A program made the position numbers and the translations under genes. A model generated the notes under the pieces. That model saw only the letters and a program-made list of their open reading frames with translations. It had not been told where the DNA came from and ran no database searches. DNA of 45,884 bases from Bacteroidaceae bacterium (lineage in GTDB: Bacteria > Bacteroidota > Bacteroidia > Bacteroidales > Bacteroidaceae): NCBI GenBank assembly GCA_017645305.1, contig JAGCPD010000033.1, forward strand, positions 1 through 45,884. Reading direction: 5' to 3'. How positions within the stretch are numbered: the first letter of the stretch is position 1; every line of letters begins with the position of its first letter. Shown here piece by piece: positions 15,977 to 24,762 of the stretch.

Positions 15977-18403
15977 TTATTTCAAAAACTTCTTACCATT
16001 CTTTATATATCCTCCATCCCGGGGTAAGTTCTTCAAAGCCCGTCCCGAGAAGTCAAATATTGCACTGGCTCCCACTGCGACAGGGATAGCGGCAGATGAT
16101 GTTTCATCATCTTCTTGTACATTCAGTGTAAGAAACGGCGAGATGGGAGTGCTATTTATGCAGAGAGCATATTTGTGTACACCAGGCAACAAGACACCTA
16201 ATTCAATATTACCGCTGGCATCTGCCAGGTCCCTTACAGGTATCCATGTCGTCTCACCCTCAGACTGATGACAGAGTTGACATGCAAAACGGGTGGGAAG
16301 GGAACTATACGAAAGGGTTATGGCATCTGTTTCCGAATACTGGGTCTTGCTGCTCCTCAATGAGGCAGGTTTGCCCACCACTACATATTTACGTTCAAAA
16401 GGCTCGGAATAGCCGTCAGCCATAAAGTAACCTATAAAATATACACCTGTCGGGAGGGCACTCGTCCAATTGTTATTTCCACTGGTGTTCAGGGTAATGG
16501 TTCCCGATGTTTTCGTGTTGTACAGATAACAGGGACATTTGACGTCTTTAGGTACAACCCCGTCCTCATAGATTCCCACCCAGTCCTTGCTCAGAGCAGG
16601 AGCACTGGCAAGAGTCACACGTATGGGATTACCCACATTGTAAACGGTCTTGTCGGTAGTCATACTAAAAGCTGTAGCATCATAGTCTCTTGTCAGTACA
16701 AAAAAAAGAATACGCTCTGAACACTCACCGTAACCACTGTCCTTAAAAAGCACGGCAAAATATTCGCCAGCAGCACTAATCTTAAAATTGAGTGTTCCAT
16801 CCTTCACCTCAGTATATTGGTAGGTATATGCCTTATCGCTTGATCCTGGCGTCTTTCCTGCCTGATAAATACCTATCCAGGCTTCTGTACCTACGGGTGC
16901 ATTCTTGAAAGAGACAGCTATATCTGTATTTGTCCTATAAAACTGTTTCTCTAAAGTAAGTGTCGCAGTCAGGCTACTGGGAATCTTACCATCTCTTATC
17001 CATTTGGTATAGATAGGTTCTCCCTTCCCGCTATAGCAGTTGCAGGGACGAACAACAAAGCGGTAGTCACGGTCTTTGGGCAACTCACTGACGGCAAACA
17101 CACACGTTACCTCTCCCTCATCCTGGGCCTCTGCAAAAAGGCTCATTGGCGAGAACACGCGCTTGGTGGCAGAAATGAAGCGGCAGTCCAGCCATTCCCA
17201 CTCCACCTGTACCTCAAAGTCGAAGGCACGCACACCTGTATGTTTCTTCAACACATTAGGGAAGTGTACCGTCACCTGTTCTGTGTCCGTGCCATTGCGG
17301 TTCTTGCCCTTAGCCTGAGTGACGGTTGCTATGGTTCCCCTCTCAAATTGAGGGAGGGGTGCCGTTTTGCAACGGTTCTCGAAACTGAGGGGTTCCTGTT
17401 GCGAGATGGGCCAGGGCAATATCCAGTTCTCATCCAGTTGCTGGTCATATACAAACTCGCGGCGTTCCAGAGTGATGGCATTATCATATACCCTCATTAT
17501 CATACCCTGGCGTCCTTTTGAGCAATCCATATTAGGCATTTGATATACAGGACGCAGATTGCTGTCGTCCTGATAAGTGTTCTCACGGGCGGGCATCGGA
17601 TAAAGGTATTGAAGCGATGCCGTACCAACGCTGGTAAAAGCACCCTGCCACAGATTTCTGTCATCAGTAAGCGGAGAGTGGGAATGACCGGAGAAGGCCA
17701 CGGCATTGGGATATTTCTCCATCAGTTTTGTTACGGTGCCGTCATCCTGGCCCCAGGCCCAAGGACCATTGCAGGTATTCTTCAAATGAGGGTGCTGGAT
17801 GTAGAAAAATGGCTTCTCTGTCTCCAGCTCACTGGTATGTTGCTGCATCAGCTCGGATAAGCCTGGAATATTGTTCGCGTGCCAATGTGCACCTATGAAA
17901 TGATATCCCTTGATCGTCTTGAACCAAATAGACGAATAGTCTTCCTTGAAGTAGTTTTTCCAGATTTCGGCAGGACGCTTTCCTATACCCTGACTCTGAG
18001 CTGTCTCATTTCCCACACTATTGATGACACTATTCCAAGTATAGCCCTCCATATCGTGGTTACCATATATAAAAAGTTTTTCTGTGTGTTTGCCATCCTG
18101 CCCCTCGTCGTTGGGGAACACACTGTACCATGTGTCGGCCACTACCTTTAGCTGCGGCTCCAGCCCCTGGTCAGCCATATCACCGGCAATAATAACACCA
18201 TCTACCTTCAGGCCCCTAAAATATTCAAGGGTATGCTTAAAGGTGACAGCAGTCTCTGTGCCGCGAATGTGTATGTCACTCACGATTCCTATTACCAAAT
18301 TAGGGTCACCAAGTGTTAGCAAGGCATCTGCAAAGGCAGGAGCATTCAGATAAACGGTACCTGCCAGAACGGAAGACCGCTGTAAGAATTGTCGTCGGTT
18401 CAT
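15977..18403 (-). CDS. Secreted calcineurin-like phosphoesterase with Ig-like domains
   Basis: About 808 residues from MNRRQFLQ. The N-terminus carries a Tat-like RRQFLQ motif before a hydrophobic stretch. The metallophosphoesterase domain (about 35-300) shows metal ligands in VSDIHIRG, IAGDMADQG, YGNHDMEGY and SGHSHSP. Three Ig-like repeats follow (about 480-770), two with the phrase WIGIY/WVGIY. The C-terminus, FDFSGRALKNLPRDGGYI then NGKKFLK, resembles the short sorting tail of type IX secretion cargo. The substrate is unknown. The start was chosen because a longer frame would begin upstream of the promoter. A GC-rich palindrome insertion lies at 17336-17360. Confidence 0.83.
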   Translation of the reverse strand: MNRRQFLQRSSVLAGTVYLNAPAFADALLTLGDPNLVIGIVSDIHIRGTETAVTFKHTLEYFRGLKVDGVIIAGDMADQGLEPQLKVVADTWYSVFPNDEGQDGKHTEKLFIYGNHDMEGYTWNSVINSVGNETAQSQGIGKRPAEIWKNYFKEDYSSIWFKTIKGYHFIGAHWHANNIPGLSELMQQHTSELETEKPFFYIQHPHLKNTCNGPWAWGQDDGTVTKLMEKYPNAVAFSGHSHSPLTDDRNLWQGAFTSVGTASLQYLYPMPARENTYQDDSNLRPVYQMPNMDCSKGRQGMIMRVYDNAITLERREFVYDQQLDENWILPWPISQQEPLSFENRCKTAPLPQFERGTIATVTQAKGKNRNGTDTEQVTVHFPNVLKKHTGVRAFDFEVQVEWEWLDCRFISATKRVFSPMSLFAEAQDEGEVTCVFAVSELPKDRDYRFVVRPCNCYSGKGEPIYTKWIRDGKIPSSLTATLTLEKQFYRTNTDIAVSFKNAPVGTEAWIGIYQAGKTPGSSDKAYTYQYTEVKDGTLNFKISAAGEYFAVLFKDSGYGECSERILFFVLTRDYDATAFSMTTDKTVYNVGNPIRVTLASAPALSKDWVGIYEDGVVPKDVKCPCYLYNTKTSGTITLNTSGNNNWTSALPTGVYFIGYFMADGYSEPFERKYVVVGKPASLRSSKTQYSETDAITLSYSSLPTRFACQLCHQSEGETTWIPVRDLADASGNIELGVLLPGVHKYALCINSTPISPFLTLNVQEDDETSSAAIPVAVGASAIFDFSGRALKNLPRDGGYIKNGKKFLK
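17336..17360. repeat. GC-rich palindromic element in phosphoesterase gene
   Basis: CCCCTCTCAAATTGAGGG then AGGGG, nearly perfect arms, in frame as the peptide APLPQFERG. Confidence 0.5.
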
Positions 18404-18430
18404 TTTCTTTTGTTTTGTTCTTTTTTCGCA

Positions 18431-18462
18431 CAAAGATAGCAAATAATTATACAACAACGCAA
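18431..18462 (-). promoter_or_regulatory. Promoter of phosphoesterase
   Basis: TTG (18462-18460), 21 nt, TATCTTTG (18438-18431), 28 nt before the ATG at 18403. Confidence 0.65.
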
Positions 18463-18612
18463 CTTTTATGTAAAAAAAAGTATTAGCGGCGTATCGGACA
18501 TCAGAACATTCCAACTGCCAAAAGAATAAACGGAATCTGTGCTTGGCGCTATTTCTTAGTTTACCAAGAAACCGGCAACTTACAAATTCTTACAGAAAAA
18601 GTAATCCAAAAG

Positions 18613-18644
18613 TTTTGCAGTTTCAGAGAAATGACGTACCTTTG
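18613..18644 (+). promoter_or_regulatory. Promoter of tRNA-Leu
   Basis: TTTTG (18613-18617), 19 nt, TACCTTTG (18637-18644), 11 nt before the tRNA 5' end. Confidence 0.7.
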
Positions 18645-18655
18645 CAACCGCAAAA

Positions 18656-18737
18656 GCCCAGATGGCGGAATCGGTAGACGCGCTGGTCTCAAACACCAGT
18701 GGGGCAACCCGTGCCGGTTCGACCCCGGCTCTGGGTA
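18656..18737 (+). tRNA. tRNA-Leu(CAA)
   Basis: A class II tRNA with a long variable arm. The acceptor GCCCAGA pairs with TCTGGGT. The anticodon stem-loop CTGGT-CTCAAAC-ACCAG gives anticodon CAA. The T arm is CCGG-TTCGACC-CCGG, and the discriminator base is A. CCA is not encoded. Confidence 0.95.
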
Positions 18738-18752
18738 CAGGCCAAAATCAAC

Positions 18753-18790
18753 AATCCCCTGTAAAACAATTGTTTACGGGGGATTCTTGT
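18753..18790 (+). terminator. Terminator after tRNA-Leu
   Basis: AATCCCCTGTAAA (18753-18765) pairs with TTTACGGGGGATT (18773-18785) with one wobble pair, followed by CTTGTTT. It also suits the mutarotase operon ending on the other strand. Confidence 0.75.
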
Positions 18791-18841
18791 TTCTAAAGGT
18801 GTACTAAAGGGTGGCCGAAATCAACAAGAAAATACTTTTTC

Positions 18842-19165
18842 TCAAAAAATCCTCTCCATCAGTTGCCACTTCTCATCACTGCGAGCAGAAGCGGCACAGC
18901 CTTGGAACTGACTTACATACGCTTCCCACTCTGCCTGTCGGGGCAGCGTTGCCAGACGGGCCATGTCACGGTCAAAGTCGAAATCATCACACGTATCCAT
19001 TATCATAAACAGGTTCTTGCCCCGTCGGTAAATCTGCATATCTGTAATGCCCACCTCCCGCTGGCCTCGGATAATCTCTGGCCAGACATGCGCGTGTGCC
19101 TCTACGTATTTGGCAATCATCTCCGGATTATCTACCAGAGTCAATGTCTGACAATACCTTTTCAT
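18842..19165 (-). CDS. L-rhamnose/L-fucose mutarotase family protein
   Basis: 107 residues from MKRYCQTLTL. The length and motifs (HAHVWPEI, ITDMQIYRRGKNLFMIMDT) match the COG3254 mutarotase family, which interconverts anomers of L-rhamnose or similar deoxysugars. It overlaps the stop of the preceding fusion gene by one base (TAATG), so it is co-translated with the fucose-linked operon. Its likely sugar is therefore L-fucose or a relative, by context only. Confidence 0.8.
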   Translation of the reverse strand: MKRYCQTLTLVDNPEMIAKYVEAHAHVWPEIIRGQREVGITDMQIYRRGKNLFMIMDTCDDFDFDRDMARLATLPRQAEWEAYVSQFQGCAASARSDEKWQLMERIF

Positions 19166-20373
19166 TACATTCCCGGTCTTCTTATAGTTAATGCAATTGC
19201 TTCCGTGTGTTCCTTGCAGAAAGCGGAAGCATCCTCCACAACACAGGCAAGGTATCCGCCGCCACCGGCACCGGGCATCTTCCAAGCCAGCACTTTATCA
19301 CGGTATTCATCAATATAGGAAGGAACACTCCCCTGTATCATGGCAGGGAACATGGCTGTCTGGGCGTTGAAGCTGTCTGCGTATGCCTTTGCAAAAGCAT
19401 TCAGGTCTTTTGCCATGATAGCATTCCAGCAGTCATCCGCGGCCTTGGCAAGCGCTTTGACCTTTGCTTCTGTAATGTCTTTTCCTTCCACCACACTGCA
19501 ACCGGGCTTGCGCGGTTCCATGGGTATCATTACTAAATGTTGTTCCAACCAGCAGAGGATATCTTCATTGCTGCAGGTTTCTATCTTCTCTGGCCAGAAA
19601 TGATTATCGTACCTATGACGGCAAAGGCCGGGCACACAAATGCCGATAGCATCCTGGGCACCACTTACAATGCCGTCCTCCCGTTCTGGATGATTTTCAA
19701 AACAGAAGACCAAACGGGCTAGCGTTTCCGGATCCATATTGGGCAGCTGATAGGGCCAGATGCGACGGATTACATTCCGCGTTGATGTAGAAAGGCCACA
19801 GCGCACACGTATCTCAAATGTCGGCTCCAGACTTATGGTGATAGCCCATCCTGGTGCAAAACAGCTCACATACGGCTGGTCTATCCATGTACCCGCAAGG
19901 TCTAGTCTGGTGGGAATCCGGGATTCTGTTTTCTTCAAATCCGTACTACTCCTGGCCTTCAACCCCTCCTGGGGAACTCTTTTTAGTACCACATATTCTA
20001 TACCATGTTCCTCACAGAATTTCTTTTTCTCATCATTTCCCCCATCCTCGTTTACCACCAGTATGTCCGGCTTGAGGGATTCTACCGTGGGAATGAAATC
20101 CATGATACCGTTCCCCTGGTTGATGAAGGCATCCTTTACATAACGGATGCTCTTTACCATGAAGAGCCTTTCCTGCTCGCTGTAGATGGTCTTGTGGTGC
20201 TTATACCCTTCAATGGTCTTGTCGGAACCTATGCCGACATACAGGTCACCATACTCCGCAGCCTGTCGGAAGAACTCTACATGGCCGCTATGCAGTAGGT
20301 CGTAGCAACCGCTGACAAATACTTTGGTTTTTGGCTTTTGGCCGTTGGATTTCTTTGAGAATTTAGCGTTCAT
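19165..20373 (-). CDS. Fusion: cytidylyltransferase-like domain + GHMP kinase
   Basis: 402 residues. Residues 15-148 are a nucleotidyltransferase of the TagD/HldE type: GCYDLLHSGHVEFF contains the HSGH catalytic motif and ARSSTDL corresponds to the family's second signature. Residues about 151-402 are a GHMP-kinase fold: RIPTRLDLAG (motif 1), GIVSGAQDAIG as in heptose/fucose kinases, and MPGAGGGGYLA (motif 3). The canonical PxxxGLGSSA loop is not obvious; CGLSTSTRN may replace it. By analogy with HldE, the protein could phosphorylate a sugar and then add a nucleotide. It sits between fcl and the mutarotase in the GDP-fucose operon. The substrate is unknown. Confidence 0.8.
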   Translation of the reverse strand: MNAKFSKKSNGQKPKTKVFVSGCYDLLHSGHVEFFRQAAEYGDLYVGIGSDKTIEGYKHHKTIYSEQERLFMVKSIRYVKDAFINQGNGIMDFIPTVESLKPDILVVNEDGGNDEKKKFCEEHGIEYVVLKRVPQEGLKARSSTDLKKTESRIPTRLDLAGTWIDQPYVSCFAPGWAITISLEPTFEIRVRCGLSTSTRNVIRRIWPYQLPNMDPETLARLVFCFENHPEREDGIVSGAQDAIGICVPGLCRHRYDNHFWPEKIETCSNEDILCWLEQHLVMIPMEPRKPGCSVVEGKDITEAKVKALAKAADDCWNAIMAKDLNAFAKAYADSFNAQTAMFPAMIQGSVPSYIDEYRDKVLAWKMPGAGGGGYLACVVEDASAFCKEHTEAIALTIRRPGM

Positions 20374-20384
20374 CGTTTAGAGTT

Positions 20385-20465
20385 TAACAAGTACTTTTAC
20401 ACTTATGACTTTCAACTTCAAAACTGACTTTCAACTATAAACATTAAACTATCAACTTTAAAGCG
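20385..20465. repeat. Degenerate TTCAACT/TTAAACT heptamers
   Basis: The gap between fcl and the fusion gene is filled by 7-nt phrases such as TTTCAAC, CATTAAA and TATCAAC. Confidence 0.5.
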
Positions 20466-20467
20466 CG

Positions 20468-21418
20468 TTAGCGCTCAGTACGCATGGGGTTATTGAGGAA
20501 ATCTTCATAGCTAAGACGGATGCCGTCTTCTAACTCTGTTTTGTAAGTCCAGCCTAATTTGGCGGCCTTGCTGACATCAAGCAGCTTTCTCGGAGTACCG
20601 TTGGGTCTTGTAGTATCCCACTCAATACGGCCTTCGTAACCCACCACTTTTGCCACCAACTCTGTCAGGGCTTTGATGGTCAGCTCCTTGCCCGTTCCGG
20701 CATTGACAGTCTCGTTCCCGCTGTAATTGTTCATCAGGAAGACACAGAGGTTGGCGAGGTCATCCACATACAGGAATTCTCTGAGGGGGCTGCCGTCACC
20801 CCAGCAGGTGACGCTTTCCCTGCCTTCCACTTTGGCTTCGTGGAAACGCCTGATAAGGGCGGGAAGCACGTGGCTGTGCTCGGGGTGGTAGTTATCGTTA
20901 GGACCATAGAGGTTCGTAGGCATGACGCTGATATAATCTGTTCCGTACTGCTTGTTCAGGTACTCACAGTATTTCAAGCCAGAGATTTTGGCAAGGGCGT
21001 AGGCCTCGTTGGTCTTCTCCAGTTCGCTGGTCAGCAGGCAGCTTTCGGGCATGGGCTGCGGAGCCATCCTCGGATAGATGCAGCTGGAGCCCAAGAACTC
21101 CAGCTTCTTGCACCCGTTCTGCCAGGCAGCATGAATCACGTTCATCTCCAGTATCATGTTGTCATACATGAAATCTGCGAGGGCGCTCTGGTTGGCGACG
21201 ATGCCGCCCACCTTGGCAGCTGCCAGGAAGACGTACTCTGGCTTCTCCTCCGCGAAGAACCGATCAACGGCGTCCTGACGAGTCAAGTCCAGTTCCTTGT
21301 GGGTTCGGGTAATAATATTAGTATAACCTTGTCGTTGCAGCTCCCTTACGATAGCAGAACCGACCATGCCTCTGTGGCCGGCAACGTAGATTTTTGAATC
21401 TTTCTCCATCATCTTCAA
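20468..21418 (-). CDS. fcl: GDP-L-fucose synthase
   Basis: A 316-residue extended SDR enzyme that epimerises and reduces GDP-4-keto-6-deoxymannose to GDP-L-fucose. Features are the NAD(P) loop GHRGMVGSAI, GSSCIYP with the catalytic Ser/Cys, the YALAK active-site pair, and NLYGPNDNYHPEHSHVLPAL typical of the family. It starts 10 nt after gmd. The start could be either of two nearby Met codons (MKMMEKD). Confidence 0.94.
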   Translation of the reverse strand: MKMMEKDSKIYVAGHRGMVGSAIVRELQRQGYTNIITRTHKELDLTRQDAVDRFFAEEKPEYVFLAAAKVGGIVANQSALADFMYDNMILEMNVIHAAWQNGCKKLEFLGSSCIYPRMAPQPMPESCLLTSELEKTNEAYALAKISGLKYCEYLNKQYGTDYISVMPTNLYGPNDNYHPEHSHVLPALIRRFHEAKVEGRESVTCWGDGSPLREFLYVDDLANLCVFLMNNYSGNETVNAGTGKELTIKALTELVAKVVGYEGRIEWDTTRPNGTPRKLLDVSKAAKLGWTYKTELEDGIRLSYEDFLNNPMRTER

Positions 21419-21428
21419 TGCTCAACGC

Positions 21429-22550
21429 TCAATCTTCAACGTGTTCACGGATGTACAGCTTCCTGACTTTCTTCATGTCATGCTGTACCATGATTCTCAC
21501 AAGGTTTTCAAAGCTGGTCTTCTGAGGATTCCAACCCAGTTTGGTCTTAGCTTTTGTCGGGTCGCCAAGAAGTTGGTCAACTTCTGCAGGACGGAAGTAT
21601 TTCGGATCAACTTCCACTAACACTTGACCTGCTGACAACTGGCAGTTGTCAGCAGACAGGTCAGAAGACACACCCTTGACAAGACCTTTTTCATTGACAC
21701 CTTCTCCCTGCCATTCCAACTCAATTCCCGCCTCCTTGAATGCCAAGGTGCAGAATTCGCGAACCGTATGGTACTCTCCGGTAGCTATCACAAAATCGTC
21801 CGGCTGTTCCTGCTGTAAAATGAGCCACATGCATTCCACGTAATCCTTCGCGTAACCCCAGTCACGCAACGAGTTAAGATTACCCAGATAGAGTTTGTCC
21901 TGAAACCCCTGGGCAATGCGAGCAGCAGCCAGCGTAATCTTACGTGTCACAAAAGTTTCTCCACGTCGCTCGCTCTCATGATTGAAAAGGATGCCGTTGC
22001 AACAGTACATACCATAGCTCTCGCGGTAGTTCTTCACAATCCAGAAGCCATACTGCTTGGCGACGCCATAGGGCGAACGGGGATAAAAAGGTGTCGTCTC
22101 TTTCTGCGGAACCTCCTGTACCAAGCCAAACAGCTCACTGGTAGAAGCCTGGTAGATACGACACTTGTCTGCCAATCCCACAATACGTACGGCTTCCAGA
22201 AGTCTTAATACGCCCACAGCATCAGCCTCGGCAGTAAACTCTGGCACGTCAAAGCTAACCTTCACATGGCTCTGTGCCGCCAGGTTGTATATTTCATCGG
22301 GTTTAGTCTCGCTGATAATTCGGATGAGCGAACTGCTGTCCGTCATATCGCCCCAGTGAAGTTCTATCAGGCGCTTCCTTTTCATGTCCCTCACCCACTC
22401 GTCAAGATACAGATGCTCTATTCGCCCTGTGTTGAACGAACTGCTGCGGCGCAGAACACCATGAACTTCATACCCTTTTTCAATCAGAAATTCAGCAAGG
22501 AAGCTGCCGTCCTGTCCGGTGATACCGGTAATCAATGCTACTTTTGCCAT
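21429..22550 (-). CDS. gmd: GDP-mannose 4,6-dehydratase
   Basis: A 373-residue SDR enzyme making GDP-4-keto-6-deoxymannose, the first step to GDP-L-fucose. It has [14 protein letters not shown], the STSELFG segment, the YGVAKQYG catalytic pair, [16 protein letters not shown], and [15 protein letters not shown]. About residues 296-309 ([14 protein letters not shown]) are an extra segment encoded by a large palindrome at 21625-21663, in a surface loop before [14 protein letters not shown]. Confidence 0.95.
   Translation of the reverse strand: MAKVALITGITGQDGSFLAEFLIEKGYEVHGVLRRSSSFNTGRIEHLYLDEWVRDMKRKRLIELHWGDMTDSSSLIRIISETKPDEIYNLAAQSHVKVSFDVPEFTAEADAVGVLRLLEAVRIVGLADKCRIYQASTSELFGLVQEVPQKETTPFYPRSPYGVAKQYGFWIVKNYRESYGMYCCNGILFNHESERRGETFVTRKITLAAARIAQGFQDKLYLGNLNSLRDWGYAKDYVECMWLILQQEQPDDFVIATGEYHTVREFCTLAFKEAGIELEWQGEGVNEKGLVKGVSSDLSADNCQLSAGQVLVEVDPKYFRPAEVDQLLGDPTKAKTKLGWNPQKTSFENLVRIMVQHDMKKVRKLYIREHVED
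21625..21663. repeat. Palindrome inside gmd
   Basis: CTGCTGACAACTG, one base, CAGTTGTCAGCAG are perfect 13-nt arms. Outer TGACCT/AGGTCA arms extend the hairpin with a 4-nt bulge. It is inserted in frame. Confidence 0.75.
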
Positions 22551-22584
22551 GCAATAAATACTGTCATTTCCTATTATTCGACTG

Positions 22585-22592
22585 CAAAATTA
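22585..22592 (-). promoter_or_regulatory. -7 element of gmd operon
   Basis: TAATTTTG on the minus strand, 35 nt before the gmd ATG. No TTG is at the expected distance. Confidence 0.4.
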
Positions 22593-22636
22593 CAAAAAAA
22601 CTCTATATTCCACACTCCAAACTCTAAACTTTTTAC

Positions 22637-22644
22637 TACCTTTG
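22637..22644 (+). promoter_or_regulatory. -7 element of DNA glycosylase gene
   Basis: TACCTTTG, 21 nt before the ATG at 22665. The -33 region lacks a TTG. Confidence 0.4.
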
Positions 22645-22664
22645 CCGTAGAAACATGTATATCA

Positions 22665-23333
22665 ATGACCTCTTATCTGAACACAGAGAATATAGCAAGG
22701 AGCAAGGATGGTGTCGAGTATCATCCGCTCCGTCCTTTCTTGCCTGAGAATGCGCGGGTGTTATTTCTGGGTAGTTTCCCACCACAACGCAAACGCTGGT
22801 GCATGGACTTCTATTACCCCAATTTCATCAACGACCATTGGCGTATCGAGGGGCAGGTGTTTTTTGGCGACCGCAATTATTTTGTAGATGTAGAGGCCAA
22901 ACGCTTCAAGATTGACGAGATTGTGGCATTTTGCAAAGAACGCGGACTTGCCTTTTTTGACACTTCCACTGCTATACGCCGCTTACAGGACAATGCTTCA
23001 GACAAATTCCTGGAGGTGGTAGAGCCAACAGACATCCATGCCCTGTTGCAGCAACTTCCCCTTTGTCAGGCAATTGTTACCACGGGCGAAAAAGCTACAG
23101 AAACCATCTGTGCCTCACTCGGCATCTCCGAAATCCCCAAGGTCAACACATACGTCAAAATTCCCCTCGCCCTTCGGAGAGGGGTTAGGGGTGAGGCAAA
23201 CTCTCAACTCTCAACTTTAAACTCTCAACTCTTTTTATATCGCCTTCCCTCCTCCTCACGCGCCTACCCTCTGTCTTTCGACAAGAAGGTAGAAGCGTAC
23301 AGAAAGATGTTTTGCGCTGTCTTCGGGACGTAA
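22665..23333 (+). CDS. Uracil-DNA glycosylase-fold protein (MUG/deoxyinosine glycosylase-like)
   Basis: 222 residues from MTSYLNTEN. The segment VLFLGSFPP is the base-binding active-site motif of the UDG superfamily, and FYYPNFINDHW with VFFGDRNYFV is typical of the small mismatch/deoxyinosine branch. LPSSSRAYPLSFDKK is the C-terminal loop. A GC-rich palindrome and then CTCAACT heptamers (23163-23231) are inserted in frame, giving the peptide PLALRRGVRGEANSQLSTLN just before that loop. It converges with rubrerythrin with only 4 nt between stops. Confidence 0.75.
   Translation: MTSYLNTENIARSKDGVEYHPLRPFLPENARVLFLGSFPPQRKRWCMDFYYPNFINDHWRIEGQVFFGDRNYFVDVEAKRFKIDEIVAFCKERGLAFFDTSTAIRRLQDNASDKFLEVVEPTDIHALLQQLPLCQAIVTTGEKATETICASLGISEIPKVNTYVKIPLALRRGVRGEANSQLSTLNSQLFLYRLPSSSRAYPLSFDKKVEAYRKMFCAVFGT
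23163..23231. repeat. Palindrome plus heptamers inside glycosylase gene
   Basis: CCCCTCGCCCTTCGGAGAGG followed by GGTTAGGGGTGAGG, then CTCAACT/CTCAACT/TTAAACT heptamers. Two repeat families sit side by side, 69 nt in frame. Confidence 0.7.
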
Positions 23334-23337
23334 AGTC

Positions 23338-23880
23338 TCAATAGTTTTCTGCCTTGATTTGGAAGTAGCTCTGCGGATGGTCACATACAGGACATACTTC
23401 GGGAGCTTTCTTTCCTATGACGATGTGGCCGCAGTTGGCACACTGCCAGATTACATCACCTTCACGGCTGAAGACAATAGCATCTTCGATATTCTTTAGC
23501 AACTTGCGATAACGCTCCTCATGGTGTTTCTCAATGGCACCTACCATCTCGAACTTCTGGGCAATCTCATCAAAGCCCTCTTCACGAGCCTCCTTTGCCA
23601 TGCGGGCATACATATCTGTCCATTCAAAGTTCTCGCCATTTGCTGCATCGGCCAGGTTCGTAGCAGTATCGCTTACACTGCCACCGTTCAGATACTTGTA
23701 CCACATCTTGGCATGTTCCTTCTCATTGGCAGCTGTTTCCTCAAAAATAGCAGCAATCTGCACGTAACCGTCTTTCTTGGCCTTACTTGCAAAATATGAG
23801 TATTTGTTTCGTGCCATACTCTCACCGGCAAAAGCCTCCTTCAGGTTTTGCTCAGTCTTTGTTCCTTTCAGTTCTTTCAT
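23338..23880 (-). CDS. rbr: Rubrerythrin
   Basis: 180 residues from [10 protein letters not shown]. It reduces hydrogen peroxide in anaerobes. The diiron four-helix domain carries EXXH pairs ([16 protein letters not shown]). The C-terminal rubredoxin domain binds iron through CANCG and CPVCDHP. It follows SOD on the same strand after 56 nt of TTTCACT heptamers, so both detoxify oxygen products together. Confidence 0.95.
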   Translation of the reverse strand: MKELKGTKTEQNLKEAFAGESMARNKYSYFASKAKKDGYVQIAAIFEETAANEKEHAKMWYKYLNGGSVSDTATNLADAANGENFEWTDMYARMAKEAREEGFDEIAQKFEMVGAIEKHHEERYRKLLKNIEDAIVFSREGDVIWQCANCGHIVIGKKAPEVCPVCDHPQSYFQIKAENY

Positions 23881-23904
23881 ATTTTTAAAATGTCTATCGA
23901 TTAT

Positions 23905-23941
23905 TAAATATTTTTCACTCTTCACTCTTTCACTTTTCACT
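23905..23941. repeat. TTCACTC heptamers between SOD and rubrerythrin
   Basis: Tandem 7-nt units TTTTCAC, TCTTCAC, TCTTTCAC running into the SOD stop codon. Confidence 0.65.
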
Positions 23942-24524
23942 TAGAAAGCCTGCTTTCTATCACCTCCCAGTCTATAATCTGCCATAGAGCGGCAAGATGG
24001 TCGGGACGCCGGTTCTGAAAATCAAGATAATAGGCGTGCTCCCATACATCGAAGGTCAACAGGGGCCTCAAACCCTTTTGGACGGGGTTGGCAGCATTCG
24101 GTTCCTGAGTAATGACGAGCTTGCCGTCCTTATCGGCAGACAGCCAGACCCAACCAGACCCGAAGAGGGTTGTGCCTGCCTTCTGAAAAGCCTCCCTGAA
24201 AGCCTCGAACGAGCCAAAGTCTCTCGCTATAGCCTCTCCAAGCTTTCCTGTAGGAGCAGCTTTGGCAGGCCGCCCTGTAAACTGTCCAAAATATAGCTCA
24301 TGGTTCAGTATCTGCCCGGCATTATTCAGGATGCCACCCGTTGCCTTGCAAACAATCTCTTCCAGAGATGCTTCCTCAAACCCGCTGCCCGGCAATAAAG
24401 CATTAAGGTTGTTGACGTATGCCGACAAGTGCTTCCCGTGATGGAAACCAATAGTTTCGCGGCTGATAACCGGCTCTAAAGCCTCTGGCTCATAGGGTAG
24501 TGTCATCAATTTGAAATTTCCCAT
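23937..24524 (-). CDS. sodB: Fe/Mn superoxide dismutase
   Basis: A 195-residue cytoplasmic enzyme. Metal ligands are His28 (GFHHGKH), His75 (ILNHELYF), Asp159 and His163 ([12 protein letters not shown]). Residues do not firmly separate iron from manganese use; related Bacteroidales enzymes are cambialistic. A -7 element TATATTTG lies 30 nt upstream (24561-24554). The rubrerythrin gene follows. Confidence 0.95.
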   Translation of the reverse strand: MGNFKLMTLPYEPEALEPVISRETIGFHHGKHLSAYVNNLNALLPGSGFEEASLEEIVCKATGGILNNAGQILNHELYFGQFTGRPAKAAPTGKLGEAIARDFGSFEAFREAFQKAGTTLFGSGWVWLSADKDGKLVITQEPNAANPVQKGLRPLLTFDVWEHAYYLDFQNRRPDHLAALWQIIDWEVIESRLSK

Positions 24525-24553
24525 ATCACATTAATCTTTATAGGTTTGTGCTG

Positions 24554-24561
24554 CAAATATA
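24554..24561 (-). promoter_or_regulatory. -7 element of SOD gene
   Basis: TATATTTG on the minus strand, 30 nt before the ATG. A TTG lies too close, at 11 nt, so the -33 box is uncertain. Confidence 0.4.
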
Positions 24562-24762
24562 TAAAGAATTATCAACATTTATCCCTCCGACAGTTTTTTT
24601 ATTCTTTTGGAAGGGTTATAAATACGGTATTATCACTTGTAATATGGTTAAAATCACCAAAAAAAGGAAGTTCTTGTGCTTTTTATGAAAGAATTCAATG
24701 GAAGAAAACAAGAACAGAGAAGCAGCTTTACACAGTGGAACCGTGGGAGATTCTGCACGGGG

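Noticed and set aside
22266..22664. N-terminal extension of the DNA glycosylase frame
   Set aside because: It is antisense to gmd and lies upstream of the TACCTTTG box; the family similarity begins after the ATG at 22665.
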